NCBI GenBank assembly: GCA_964462675.1
Contig: CAYWYS010000053.1
Location: 1-16,429 of the forward strand
Length of the DNA stretch: 16,429 nucleotides
Source of the DNA: XN24 sp964462675
GTDB lineage: Bacteria > Pseudomonadota > Gammaproteobacteria > Steroidobacterales > XN24
Reading direction: 5' to 3'
The notes under the pieces were generated by a model, which ran no database searches, had not been told where the DNA came from, and was given only the letters and a program-made list of their open reading frames with translations. This document shows, in pieces, positions 7,680 to 15,193 of this stretch. Within the stretch, counting starts at the first letter, position 1. Every line of letters begins with the position of its first letter. The translations under genes were made by a program, and so were the position numbers.

Positions 7680-8435
7680 ATGCTCCTGCGCCGCGTGATG
7701 CAGCATGTCAGGGACCAGAACTGGCTGGCCGTTGGGCTCGACTTCGTCATTGTCGTGGTCGGTATCCTGCTCGCCTTCCAGATCACCCAATGGACTGCAG
7801 AACGCCAGGAGCGACGGGCGGAAGGACGCTACCTGGCTGAACTCGCGCGGGATCTGCAGACGGATATCGCCGAGTTGACCGTCGGTCACCGGCATTCGCT
7901 TGCACGGCTGAAACTGGGCGAAACCATCCTGCTGGCACTCGACCCGGAGTTTGCAGGACCGGCCTTCTTCCCACCGCCCGACGAGGAAGCTTCCGGGTTC
8001 GAAGCCTCTGGGTCATTCCAGTTTCCGGGATACACCTACGCTTCCCTCACCACCACCTTCATCATGATCGGCACCGACTACACCTTCGACGAGCTGGTGC
8101 AGTCAGGCAATCTTGGCGTCCTGAGCAATCGGGGCCTGGTCAATCTGCTGGCGGCCTATTACGGCCGGATCGAGCGCAAGCGCGTGGAATTCGACATCGC
8201 CCGGGAGCAGGTCGGGCCGCTGCTGGGTTATCTTCGCGATAACGGCCTGGGCATGGCCGATCGCGCGACGATCGACGATGCGATCGAACGGGCAAAAGCA
8301 GATCCGCGTTTTCTCGGCTTCGTCAAAATGGCCTACTTCCTCGCGCTCTGGCAGCACACCCACCTGGGGCCGATGCTGGCCGAAGCCGAAGCGGCACTTG
8401 CCGCCGTGCAGATCGAAATAGAGGGCCGGCAATGA
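7680..8435 (+). CDS. DUF6090-family membrane protein, first of a pair
   Basis: The 251-residue protein begins 'MLLRRVMQHVRDQNW' and has one clear transmembrane helix at about 17-36 ('GLDFVIVVVGILLAF') followed by 'QITQWTAERQ' and a helical, charged region. This N-terminus is the signature of DUF6090-type proteins of unknown function. ATG 7680 was chosen over a GTG at 7635 because the third family copy begins at exactly the same point (14430) with nearly the same bases. The body lies on one side of the inner membrane; no enzymatic motif is visible. The stop overlaps the next family member (ATGA), so the two are probably produced together and may form a heteromer (inference). Confidence 0.8.
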   Translation: MLLRRVMQHVRDQNWLAVGLDFVIVVVGILLAFQITQWTAERQERRAEGRYLAELARDLQTDIAELTVGHRHSLARLKLGETILLALDPEFAGPAFFPPPDEEASGFEASGSFQFPGYTYASLTTTFIMIGTDYTFDELVQSGNLGVLSNRGLVNLLAAYYGRIERKRVEFDIAREQVGPLLGYLRDNGLGMADRATIDDAIERAKADPRFLGFVKMAYFLALWQHTHLGPMLAEAEAALAAVQIEIEGRQ

Positions 8436-9205
8436 TTTTCCGCCGCATCGCCGAAGCCTTCCGGACCCGGGACTGGTTCACCTTCTGCATCGAGTTCGCG
8501 ATCGTTGTCGCTGGCGTGTTCATCGGCATCCAGGTGGCCAACTGGAATGACGCGCGCAAGTTCGCCGCCCAGGAGCAGTCTTACCTGGGGCAACTTCGCG
8601 AAGAGATCCAGAGCAACCACCACGTGGTCGAACTGCGGATGCGTTACACGGCCGAGGTCATCGCCGCCGGGCAGCGGGCGTGGGCCTGGCTCGACGGCGA
8701 CGGTGACTGCGGCAGTGCCGCCGACCGCGCGGAGCTGCTGGTCGACTTCTTCCATTCTTCGCAAGTCTGGGGCTCAAGCATTCTGCTGGCCAAGTACCGT
8801 GAACTGGAGCGGCTGGGCTTTCCCAGTGACCCGGCGGTTCGCGAGCCGGTGCAGGAGTACTACCTGTTCGTTCAGGACGGGAGCTTCGTCAACGAGTTCA
8901 CCCCAGCCTATCGGGAAACAATCCGCGGCCACATCAGCCCGGCGGCATTCCGGCATTTGTGGGGGACTTGTCACGCCATTGTCTCTGGCCAGATCGAGGA
9001 ACTGTCGCGCGACTGCGTGGCCGATCTCGGCGTGCTGGATACCGGCGCCATGCTGCGGAACATTCACGCCGATCCGGTAGTCAGGCAACAGCTGCAGTTC
9101 TGGCTGGGCCAGAACATCCTGGCCGAGGCCATCTTCCCCAGCATGCGCGTGCGCGGCGAGGCGGCCATGGCAGCGATCGGGGGCGTGCTGGCGGCGACTC
9201 GATAA
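8432..9205 (+). CDS. DUF6090-family membrane protein, second of a pair
   Basis: The 257-residue protein starts at ATG 8432 inside the previous stop, with GAGGG at 8421-8425 six bases upstream. It shows the same plan as its neighbour: a short basic start 'MIFRRIAEAFRTRDWF', one transmembrane helix at about 16-35, then the hallmark 'GVFIGIQVANWNDAR' and a mostly helical domain ('LGQLREEIQSNHHVVELR'). The two proteins are clearly diverged in the body, so this is an old duplication or a two-subunit unit. The function of the family is unknown. The gene ends 127 bases before the convergent minus-strand gene. Confidence 0.8.
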   Translation: MIFRRIAEAFRTRDWFTFCIEFAIVVAGVFIGIQVANWNDARKFAAQEQSYLGQLREEIQSNHHVVELRMRYTAEVIAAGQRAWAWLDGDGDCGSAADRAELLVDFFHSSQVWGSSILLAKYRELERLGFPSDPAVREPVQEYYLFVQDGSFVNEFTPAYRETIRGHISPAAFRHLWGTCHAIVSGQIEELSRDCVADLGVLDTGAMLRNIHADPVVRQQLQFWLGQNILAEAIFPSMRVRGEAAMAAIGGVLAATR

Positions 9206-9223
9206 GGGCGTCTTCATCAGCCA

Positions 9224-9239
9224 CGCATCTCAGGATGCG
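9224..9239. terminator. Small hairpin between convergent genes
   Basis: CGCATC (9224-9229) and GATGCG (9234-9239) can pair across a TCAG loop in the 127-base gap between the plus-strand DUF6090 gene and the minus-strand unknown gene. There is no T-run on either side, so if it acts as a terminator it is a weak or Rho-assisted one. Nothing else is seen in this gap. Confidence 0.25.
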
Positions 9240-9332
9240 AAAGCCGCCGCCACGCGCTCGAGCGCCGGCGACTGATGCGCGAATCATCCGGCCCGTCGAC
9301 TGCAAGCGGGAGCGACGGCAGAAGCTGCACAG

Positions 9333-9680
9333 TCAGGGCTGATTGCGGATGACGCCGCGTCCGCTCTCGAGCTGAGGCCCCTCGCCACCGCTCGAGTGAA
9401 CTCGGCCGTCGGGCGTCCCGACGTGCACGCGGTACGGGTAGTCGACCGTACCCGAGTTCTTCCTGATGTGGTTAATGACTGTGATCGACTTGTCCTCGAT
9501 CTCCGGCGTACCGAAGACCCCCTCCGGCGCCTCGATGTTCACGCCGACGAACACGAAGTCTTGTTGCTTGCCGCGCTTCCAGTTGACCGAGTGCTTCGTC
9601 TTGCCGTTGCGCTTCTTGATCTCCTCGGGCGGGGTCAGCTGGACGTTGCCGGCGCCATCCAGAGTCACGGTGATCGCCAT
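9333..9680 (-). CDS. Unknown 115-residue protein downstream of the TIR gene
   Basis: The reading frame could begin further upstream, but ATG at 9680 has a good ribosome site (AGGAGC, 9687-9692) at the right distance, giving 'MAITVTLDGAGNVQLTPPEE'. No signal peptide or membrane segment is present. The body alternates likely strands ('HSVNWKRGKQQDFVFVGVNI', 'KSITVINHI', 'YPYRVHVGTPDG') and ends 'RGVIRNQP', suggesting a small beta-sandwich. I do not recognise the family with confidence; the closing pattern is loosely like small inclusion-body/DP-EP type beta proteins. It lies 96 bases downstream of the TIR-TPR gene on the same strand and may be its partner or an independent gene. Confidence 0.65.
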   Translation of the reverse strand: MAITVTLDGAGNVQLTPPEEIKKRNGKTKHSVNWKRGKQQDFVFVGVNIEAPEGVFGTPEIEDKSITVINHIRKNSGTVDYPYRVHVGTPDGRVHSSGGEGPQLESGRGVIRNQP

Positions 9681-9699
9681 GTCGATGCTCCTGTACAGG

Positions 9700-9731
9700 C
9701 AAGGTAACAACATCCGGCGGGCAGCGCCGGA
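9700..9731 (-). terminator. Hairpin between the TIR gene and the small gene
   Basis: TCCGGCG (9713-9719) and CGCCGGA (9725-9731) form a 7-bp GC-rich stem with a 5-base loop. Read on the minus strand it follows the TIR stop by about 45 bases and is followed by TGTTGTTACCTTG, a moderately T-rich stretch. It could be a terminator for the TIR gene or an intercistronic stem just before the small gene's ribosome site. Confidence 0.35.
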
Positions 9732-9776
9732 CGGCTCCAGCTTATAGCCCATCCCGGCCGGGCGGACCAGACGTGC

Positions 9777-11870
9777 TCAGTCGTCTGGGCGGAAGCCGAT
9801 CTCGCGCAGGGTGTGCAGCATCGGCTCGGCTTCGCTGCTACGTCCCAGCCGCAACAGCGCCAGGGCGGCGGGCTCGAGCATGGCGGGATCGCGCGACTTG
9901 CCGAGTTCCGGTCCCAGTGCGGCCGCCACCGACTGCCATGCCTCGCCGGCCGCCGCGCGATTACCCGCCGCGTCCTTGAGGTCACCGAGCACCAGCCAGG
10001 CGGCCGCCAGGCGACGCCGCGTCTCGAGGTCGGCTGGCGACTTGCCTGCCAGCCCCGAGAGTGCCTCGCGGCCGGCTTCGGCTTCCCGAAGCCCGTCAGT
10101 AATACGTCCCTGCTGCAAGGCCACACCCGCTGTACCCACCCGCACAGTGGCCAGGTCCCGGGCCCAGGGGACATTATCCGGCTGTGCATCGACCAGCGGC
10201 GCCAGCAGGGCCGCCGCATCGCCCAGCCGCCGCGAGGCCATGGCCAGATCCCCGTTGCGCAGGTGCAGACGCCCGAGGCGGCTGAGCACCGCGCCGAGCG
10301 TCCCCGCGCGCTGCCGGTTTCCAGGGTCAAGTTCGTGCAGGCGGTCCGCGATCAACAGCGCGGTCTCGAACTCCGCGCGAGCACCGTCGTCATTGCCGCG
10401 CAGCTCGAGCACCCCACCAAGCCAGAGGTGGGCCGTCGCGAGATATGACTGGTACCCGGCGTGGCCGGGGTCGGCATCGACGACCGCCTGCTTGATTCCG
10501 AGGTCGGTGCGCAGCTCCCGCTCGGCAAGCTCGAGCTCGCCGAGCTTGATGGCCAGCACGCCGATATTGTTGTGGGCGAAGCCCAGCTCGAGGCGCAGCT
10601 CTGCATCGTCGGGCGCCAGCGCGACGATGCGCTCGTAGATATCGCTCACCTCCGCATAGCTTGCCAGCGCCGCGTCAAACTGGCCGCGGGCTTCCTGTAC
10701 GCGCCCGAGATTCGTGTGGGTGATACCGAGCTTGTCCAGCAGCTCGACATCGGTAGGCCCCGCGTCGGACAGCGCATGCAGAATCTCGAGGCGCCGGGCG
10801 AATCGCCCGGCCGCCAGGTCAAGTTCGCCGCGCTGCCAGTAAACGAACCCGATCCAGTTTTCGCTGTCAGCGAGGCCGATCTGCCAGTCGCTACGGCCGG
10901 GCTCGCGCTCCACGAGCCGCTGCGCCAGCCGCAGTGATCCCGTGAAGGCCTCCAGAGCACCGTCGAGCACGCCTTGGTCGAGGCCCACTTCGCCGATCAG
11001 CCGCAGCGCGGCTGCCTGCTGCGCCAGGGTCGAGTTCGTCAGGTCCTCGGCCTCCAGGCTGGCGAAGTAGTCCATCGCCTTGTCGCCGATGGCGGTGTAG
11101 ACGTCGAGGCGATTGATCGCGAACAAGCGTTGGTAGAGATCGCCAAGCATGAAGCCGATCAGGTCCTCCGCCTGGGCATGGCGCCGTTCGGCTCGCTGGC
11201 CTGCCAGGTGGGCGTTGAATGCAAGGGCGCCGGTCAACAGCATCCCGGCCAGCGACGAGACCGTGATGAGCGCCATGCGGCGTTGTCGGCGTTGCTGCTC
11301 CCGCTGCCTGATCTCATCGAGCTCCAGGCCGAGCAACCCGGCAACCAGCTTGAGTTTCGCCAGGCCCCAGCCATCCTTGTCCGGCCGGGCGTCCGCGGCG
11401 ATCGGTTCGGCTGGGATGTCGGACAGTTCACCGTCGACCCCCAGCCGGAAACGCAGCGCCGCGCAAAAGCACTCCTCGTCCTCGCGCCCGGCCATGAGGC
11501 TTGCCCCCGGCTCGCCGGCGACGATCAAGCAAAACACCTTCTCCTCGCCATGCTGGCGCTTGAAGGTCAGCACCTCCTGGTTGACCCAACGCGAGCCGGC
11601 CGCCGCCGGCGAGCAGATCACCACCAGGCATTCGGAGCGCTCCAGCGCCGCGCTCACGCGCGCGCTCAGGTCGCTGGCGCTGGAGAGGTCCTCGCGGTCG
11701 CGAAAGATCGGGCCAAGACGCGCGGGAACGGCGCCCATGGCGGTCTCGCGCCCGACCAGGCGGCGCGGCGCGGTCCAACGCTCCAGCGCGCGATGCAGCC
11801 GCGCGGCCACGCGCTCGTCGCGGTGGCTGTAGCTGATCATGGCCCGGTAGCGGCGGCTGGTGTCGCTCAC
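9777..11870 (-). CDS. TIR-transmembrane-TPR protein
   Basis: Read from GTG 11870 the protein has 697 residues. The TIR domain spans about 8-150: 'YRAMISYSHRDERVAARLH' (first strand and helix), 'GPIFRDREDLSS' (the BB-loop region), 'CLVVICSPAAAGSRWVNQEV' with Glu99 at the position of the catalytic glutamate of TIR NAD-glycohydrolases. A basic stretch and a transmembrane helix follow (about 199-222), then many TPR-like repeats to the end ('ENWIGFVYWQRGELDLAAG', 'THTNLGRVQEARGQFDAALA', 'LGRLHLRNGDLAMASRR'). The TIR would face the cytoplasm, with the TPR part on the other side or folded back. Bacterial TIR proteins often deplete NAD or make cyclic-ADP-ribose signals in defence; here this is inference. 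An ATG at 11960 is an alternative start, and neither start has a strong ribosome site. Confidence 0.85.
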   Translation of the reverse strand: MSDTSRRYRAMISYSHRDERVAARLHRALERWTAPRRLVGRETAMGAVPARLGPIFRDREDLSSASDLSARVSAALERSECLVVICSPAAAGSRWVNQEVLTFKRQHGEEKVFCLIVAGEPGASLMAGREDEECFCAALRFRLGVDGELSDIPAEPIAADARPDKDGWGLAKLKLVAGLLGLELDEIRQREQQRRQRRMALITVSSLAGMLLTGALAFNAHLAGQRAERRHAQAEDLIGFMLGDLYQRLFAINRLDVYTAIGDKAMDYFASLEAEDLTNSTLAQQAAALRLIGEVGLDQGVLDGALEAFTGSLRLAQRLVEREPGRSDWQIGLADSENWIGFVYWQRGELDLAAGRFARRLEILHALSDAGPTDVELLDKLGITHTNLGRVQEARGQFDAALASYAEVSDIYERIVALAPDDAELRLELGFAHNNIGVLAIKLGELELAERELRTDLGIKQAVVDADPGHAGYQSYLATAHLWLGGVLELRGNDDGARAEFETALLIADRLHELDPGNRQRAGTLGAVLSRLGRLHLRNGDLAMASRRLGDAAALLAPLVDAQPDNVPWARDLATVRVGTAGVALQQGRITDGLREAEAGREALSGLAGKSPADLETRRRLAAAWLVLGDLKDAAGNRAAAGEAWQSVAAALGPELGKSRDPAMLEPAALALLRLGRSSEAEPMLHTLREIGFRPDD

Positions 11871-12041
11871 GCTGTGACCGAACTCGGAGTGGGTGGCATG
11901 TCGAGCGACATCGTGGCCCAGTTCAAGGCGCCGGACAAGGCGCCGGGAGGCGTTCCGCATGACCGCGACCCACGGCGTGGCAAGAAGCATTGCAGATGCT
12001 TTCGCGACGCGCGGAGCGCGGGCGGTGAGCTTGAGCGCGTT

Positions 12042-12063
12042 CCGTATAGTCCGTACAGTACGG
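12042..12063 (+). promoter_or_regulatory. Promoter and operator of the Phd-like antitoxin
   Basis: CCGTAC-A-GTACGG (12051-12063) is a perfect 13-base inverted repeat ending two bases before the ATG. A half site CCGTATAGT (12042-12050) lies directly upstream, giving a 9-base direct repeat with CCGTACAGT. TATAGT at 12045-12050 is a good -10 box within it, so the transcript would start about ten bases before the ATG. No clear -35 box is visible. Phd/YefM antitoxins bind such short palindromes to repress their own genes. The 195-base divergent gap between the TIR start and this antitoxin holds nothing else I can support. Confidence 0.6.
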
Positions 12064-12065
12064 GC

Positions 12066-12326
12066 ATGACACGGCCAGCGGAGACGGACTCGAAGGGCGC
12101 CGAGGAAGCGCGACGGCAGCTGCCCGCAACCCTGACCGCGGCGGCGGCGGGCCGCACCACGATCATCACGCGACATGGCCGGGAAATTGCGGCGGTAGTT
12201 CCGGCGGCCGCGGTCAAGCGTGGCAAGATTGCTGCCCTGCAAGGGCTGTCCGGCAGCGGTCGTGGTTTGTGGGGTGAGGACAGCTGCAGGACCATCGCCG
12301 AGCTGCGCGACGAATGGAGCCGCTAG
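12066..12326 (+). CDS. Phd/YefM-like antitoxin
   Basis: The 86-residue protein contains 'EEARRQLPATLTAAAAG' and 'TTIITRHGREIAAVVPA', the helix and strand pattern of the Phd/YefM DNA-binding fold. A C-terminal tail follows with 'GSGRGLWGEDS' and 'IAELRDEW', a form seen in Phd-type antitoxins that partner PIN toxins. ATG 12066 lies immediately after a palindromic operator; the leader would be too short for a normal ribosome site. The gene is complete, but the toxin that should follow is reduced to its last third, so this antitoxin appears to be an orphan. It divergently faces the TIR gene. Confidence 0.8.
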   Translation: MTRPAETDSKGAEEARRQLPATLTAAAAGRTTIITRHGREIAAVVPAAAVKRGKIAALQGLSGSGRGLWGEDSCRTIAELRDEWSR

Positions 12327-12497
12327 ACGCTGCCGTGCTGCGAGATCGCCGAGAGCGCGGCAAGACTGCGTGGAAAGCATGGGTTCAACTTGCCCGACGC
12401 AATCCAGCTCGCCAGCGCGTCGAACGTCAACGCCGATGCGCTGGTGGCCCATGACCGGGAATTCTCCAGGGTCCGCGGACTTCGTGTACTGAATTGA
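12327..12497 (+). pseudogene. Remnant of a PIN-domain (VapC-like) toxin
   Basis: Directly after the antitoxin stop, in the same frame and without a start codon, the DNA encodes 'EIAESAARLRGKHGFNLPDA', 'IQLASASNVNADALVAHDRE' and 'FSRVRGLRVLN', then TGA (12495-12497). 'LPDAIQLA' and 'VAHDREF' are the third and fourth acidic-site regions of PIN toxins. The first ~80 residues, with the N-terminal Asp and the Glu, are absent, so no active ribonuclease can be made. An internal deletion of about 240 bases fused the 3' end of the antitoxin gene to the toxin's 3' end. The stop still overlaps the TTG start of the next TolB/TPR gene. Confidence 0.8.
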
Positions 12498-14389
12498 AGC
12501 TCCTCGCCGAACTCAAGCGCCGCAACGTCATCCGCGTGGGGCTGTTCTACGTGGTGACCGCGTGGTTGGTCGTCGAGGTGGCCGAGACGGTGCTGCCGCT
12601 GTTCGACGTGCCGGACGGGGTGCTGCGCGGGCTGGTGGTGTTATTGGTCATCGGCCTGGTGCCGGCGCTGGGCCTGTCGTGGATCTACGAGCTCACGCCC
12701 GAGGGCATCAAGCGCGACACCGGGTCCTCCGCCGATGAGCTGCACACCTCGAACACCGGACGCAAGCTCAACTGGGCGACGCTGATTGTCGCGCTGCTGG
12801 CGATCGGCCTGCTGGTCGCCGACCGGCTGTCACGGGAACCGGCGTCGACGGCGCCCACCGTTGTTGCGCCGCAGGACGTGCGCCCGGACCCCGAGGCCGG
12901 CCCGACCGCACCAGCCGATACCCGGGCCGACGCCGTGTCGATGATCCCGGATGCCTCGATCGCCGTGCTGCCGTTTGCCGACCTGTCGCCGGAAGGCGAT
13001 CAGCAGTACTTTTCCGACGGCATCGCCGAAGAGATTCTCAACGTGCTGTCCCGGATCGAGGCACTCAGCGTCACCTCGCGCACCTCGGCCTTTGCCTTCA
13101 AGAGCCAGAGCAAACTCAGCATTCCCGATATCGCCGCTTCGCTGGGCGTGCGCCACATATTGGAAGGCTCTGTGCGCAAGGCGGCCGACACCATTCGCGT
13201 CACGGCCCAGTTGATCGACGCCCGATCCGACCAGCACGTGTGGTCGGAGACTTTCGATCGCACCCTGACTGCGGAAAACGTGTTCGCGATCCAGGACGAG
13301 ATCGCCGCGGCGATCACCGCGGCGCTGGCGCGGCGCCTGGACGTGCGGATCGAAGCCGCACCAGGCGCGGCCGGCGGCACCGGTGACATCGATGCCTACG
13401 CAGCCTTCCTGGCAGGCCGCGACCTGTTCGTCAATCGTAACTACGACAACCTTGCGCGATCCATAGCCATGCTGGAGCGGGCCGTCGAGGCAGATCCGGA
13501 TTTCGTGCGTGCTCGTGGCTGGCTGGCCATGGCCTATATCGTTGCGCCTTACTGGGGCTATGTCGATCGTGATTTTGTCGCGCTGGGTGGCAGCGCGGCT
13601 GACGCCGCCCTGGCCGCGGATCCCGCCAACGCCGAGGCGCTGACCGCGCTCGGACTTTCGCGCCAGAGGTCCCCGGTGTCGGACTATGTGGGCGCGATCG
13701 ACTACTACGAACAAGCGGTCGCCGCAGATCCACAGGCGACCACTGCGCATCTCTGGCTGGCACAGGCCTGGCGCGAACTCGGGTTCTTCGATCGCGCGAC
13801 GGCTGCAACGCAACGCTGCCTGGACATCGACCCGAACTACCCGATGTGCATCTACACCCTTGCCGAGATTGCGGCCATGCGAGGGAACTATGATGACGCC
13901 GTGGCGCGCCTGCTGAGGCTGTTTGAAAGCAGCCACCAGGACCCCTATCCGGCTTTCCTCGGCATCACCGCGCGGCAAGGCGATAATGTGCTGCTGACGC
14001 TCATGCTGCGCGAACTTGCCGATGTCGTGGGACCCGGCGCGCGCTGGATGGTGCCGGAGCTCAAGTGGGCGCTGAGCGATGAGGACTATGACCGTGATGC
14101 GGCTCTTGCCCGATTCGAGGCACGCCTGCGCTCGGAGTTCCCGGAAAGTCCCGGGGCGGCGGACCCTTACGCGGTGGCCGCCTGGCGTCTGGCGTTCCGC
14201 GCCTACGATCGAATACCCGAAAACGCAGATTCATCGGGTTGGTGGTGGGCCGTCGGCTACCTGGGTCTTGCGGAATCGCCTTATCGCCGCGAGGCGATGA
14301 TCCAGGCGCGCCTGCCGGAATATTGGCGTGCCAAGGGCTTTCCGCCGCAATGCCGGCCGGTCGGCGCGGATGATTTCGCATGCGAGTGA
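12494..14389 (+). CDS. TolB-like/TPR membrane protein, clade B, intact
   Basis: The 631-residue protein starts with TTG at 12494, overlapping the remnant toxin stop (TTGA); homology to the other copies ('MKLLAELKRRNVIRVGLF') supports this start although no Shine-Dalgarno is obvious. Helices lie at about 13-32 and 44-65, then 'YELTPEGIKR' and a third helix at about 94-110. The TolB-like domain covers 155-285 ('SIAVLPFADLSPEGDQQYF', 'HILEGSVRKAADT', 'VFAIQDEIAAAI'). TPR pairs run from about 300 ('YAAFLAGRDLFVNRNYDN', 'TTAHLWLAQAWRELGFFDRA'). The end 'FPPQCRPVGADDFACE' carries a Cys-containing motif shared with the 5032 gene. It is the intact reference for clade B and shows what the nonsense copy lost. 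No catalytic residues are visible. Confidence 0.88.
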   Translation: MKLLAELKRRNVIRVGLFYVVTAWLVVEVAETVLPLFDVPDGVLRGLVVLLVIGLVPALGLSWIYELTPEGIKRDTGSSADELHTSNTGRKLNWATLIVALLAIGLLVADRLSREPASTAPTVVAPQDVRPDPEAGPTAPADTRADAVSMIPDASIAVLPFADLSPEGDQQYFSDGIAEEILNVLSRIEALSVTSRTSAFAFKSQSKLSIPDIAASLGVRHILEGSVRKAADTIRVTAQLIDARSDQHVWSETFDRTLTAENVFAIQDEIAAAITAALARRLDVRIEAAPGAAGGTGDIDAYAAFLAGRDLFVNRNYDNLARSIAMLERAVEADPDFVRARGWLAMAYIVAPYWGYVDRDFVALGGSAADAALAADPANAEALTALGLSRQRSPVSDYVGAIDYYEQAVAADPQATTAHLWLAQAWRELGFFDRATAATQRCLDIDPNYPMCIYTLAEIAAMRGNYDDAVARLLRLFESSHQDPYPAFLGITARQGDNVLLTLMLRELADVVGPGARWMVPELKWALSDEDYDRDAALARFEARLRSEFPESPGAADPYAVAAWRLAFRAYDRIPENADSSGWWWAVGYLGLAESPYRREAMIQARLPEYWRAKGFPPQCRPVGADDFACE

Positions 14390-14429
14390 CGGCGGAGCTC
14401 AATCGCCCGGCCGCTCGAGACGCCTGCTG

Positions 14430-15146
14430 ATGCTCCTGCGCCGCATGATGCAGCATGTCAGGGACCAGAACTGATTCGCGGTCGGCATCGACTTCTGCAT
14501 CGTCGTCGTCGGCGTGTTCATCGGTATCCAGGTCGCAAACTGGAACGAGGCCCGGCGAGATCGCCTGGCCGAAGCGCAGTACCTTGATCGCCTCGAACGA
14601 GAGATTGCCGACATATTGCCGGAAGCAGCGGCAGTACATGAGCAAGTTCGCGCTCGGCTGGAGCGGATCACAGAACTCAAGGACTCTTTCGCCACCGGGC
14701 AGGACGGCGATGCGCTGGACGGCGAGCATTGCGCAGCGCTTGGAACCTCGCACATCTTCGCCGCGACGATCTTCTATCCGCCGACCATCAAGGAGCTGAT
14801 CTCGACCGGTCGCATCGTCTTGATCCGCGACGACGCGATCCGCACGGCCATTCTGTCCTTCGACCAAACGAATGCGGAGCTGTCCCAGCTGAGGACGGAC
14901 ATCCAGATCGACCGCTTGCCGCTGGCGCGGCATCACCCGGATCTGATCAGTTCCGGCTTTGCGTCCTGGGAAGATGCGGTCTGCGACTTCGAGGCGATGG
15001 CGCGCGACCAGGCGTTTCTGAACAACTTCACCGACAACATGCGACGTTTCGATGCCTATGTCTCTTATGTCACAGGTCGCCAGTCCGCAACCCTGAAGTC
15101 CCTCGGCGTTATTGTTGGTTCCGGACTGACAACGCGCCGCCAGTGA
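14430..15146 (+). pseudogene. DUF6090-family gene with an in-frame TGA near the start
   Basis: The first 44 bases (14430-14473) match the 7680 gene at all but one position and encode 'MLLRRMMQHVRDQN'. The next codon is TGA (14472-14474), where the 7680 gene has TGG for the conserved Trp of 'QNW'. The frame then continues open to TGA 15144-15146: 'FAVGIDFCIVVVGVFIGIQV' (transmembrane helix), 'ANWNEARRDRLAEAQYLDRL' and a helical body. With the Trp restored it has 238 residues, normal for the family. A GTG at 14514 could restart translation but would lose most of the membrane helix. It is probably a young nonsense pseudogene, a sequencing error, or a readthrough case. Confidence 0.8.
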
Positions 15147-15160
15147 GCAACACTACGTGC

Positions 15161-15185
15161 TACACTGATCCCGTGTTACCGGGAG
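15161..15185 (+). promoter_or_regulatory. Possible -10 box and ribosome site of the last TA pair
   Basis: TACACT (15161-15166) could be a -10 box; no convincing -35 is seen. AACAC (15149-15153) and GTGTT (15173-15177) flank it as a loose inverted repeat. GGGAG at 15181-15185 is a good ribosome site eight bases before the antitoxin ATG. Confidence 0.35.
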
Positions 15186-15193
15186 AATGAGCC

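Noticed and set aside
9753..9762. CCCGGCCGGG palindrome just after the TIR stop, as a terminator
   Set aside because: Ten bases with no loop and no T-run; short GC palindromes are expected by chance at this base composition.
10974..12065. Plus-strand open frame running into the Phd-like antitoxin
   Set aside because: It is antisense to the TIR-TPR gene and only its last 87 codons, from ATG 12066, resemble a protein family.
11871..12452. N-terminal extension of the TIR protein up to 12452
   Set aside because: The extra residues are Arg/Ala-rich, cross the antitoxin operator and gene on the other strand, and TIR proteins of this type begin just before the 'ISYSH' strand.
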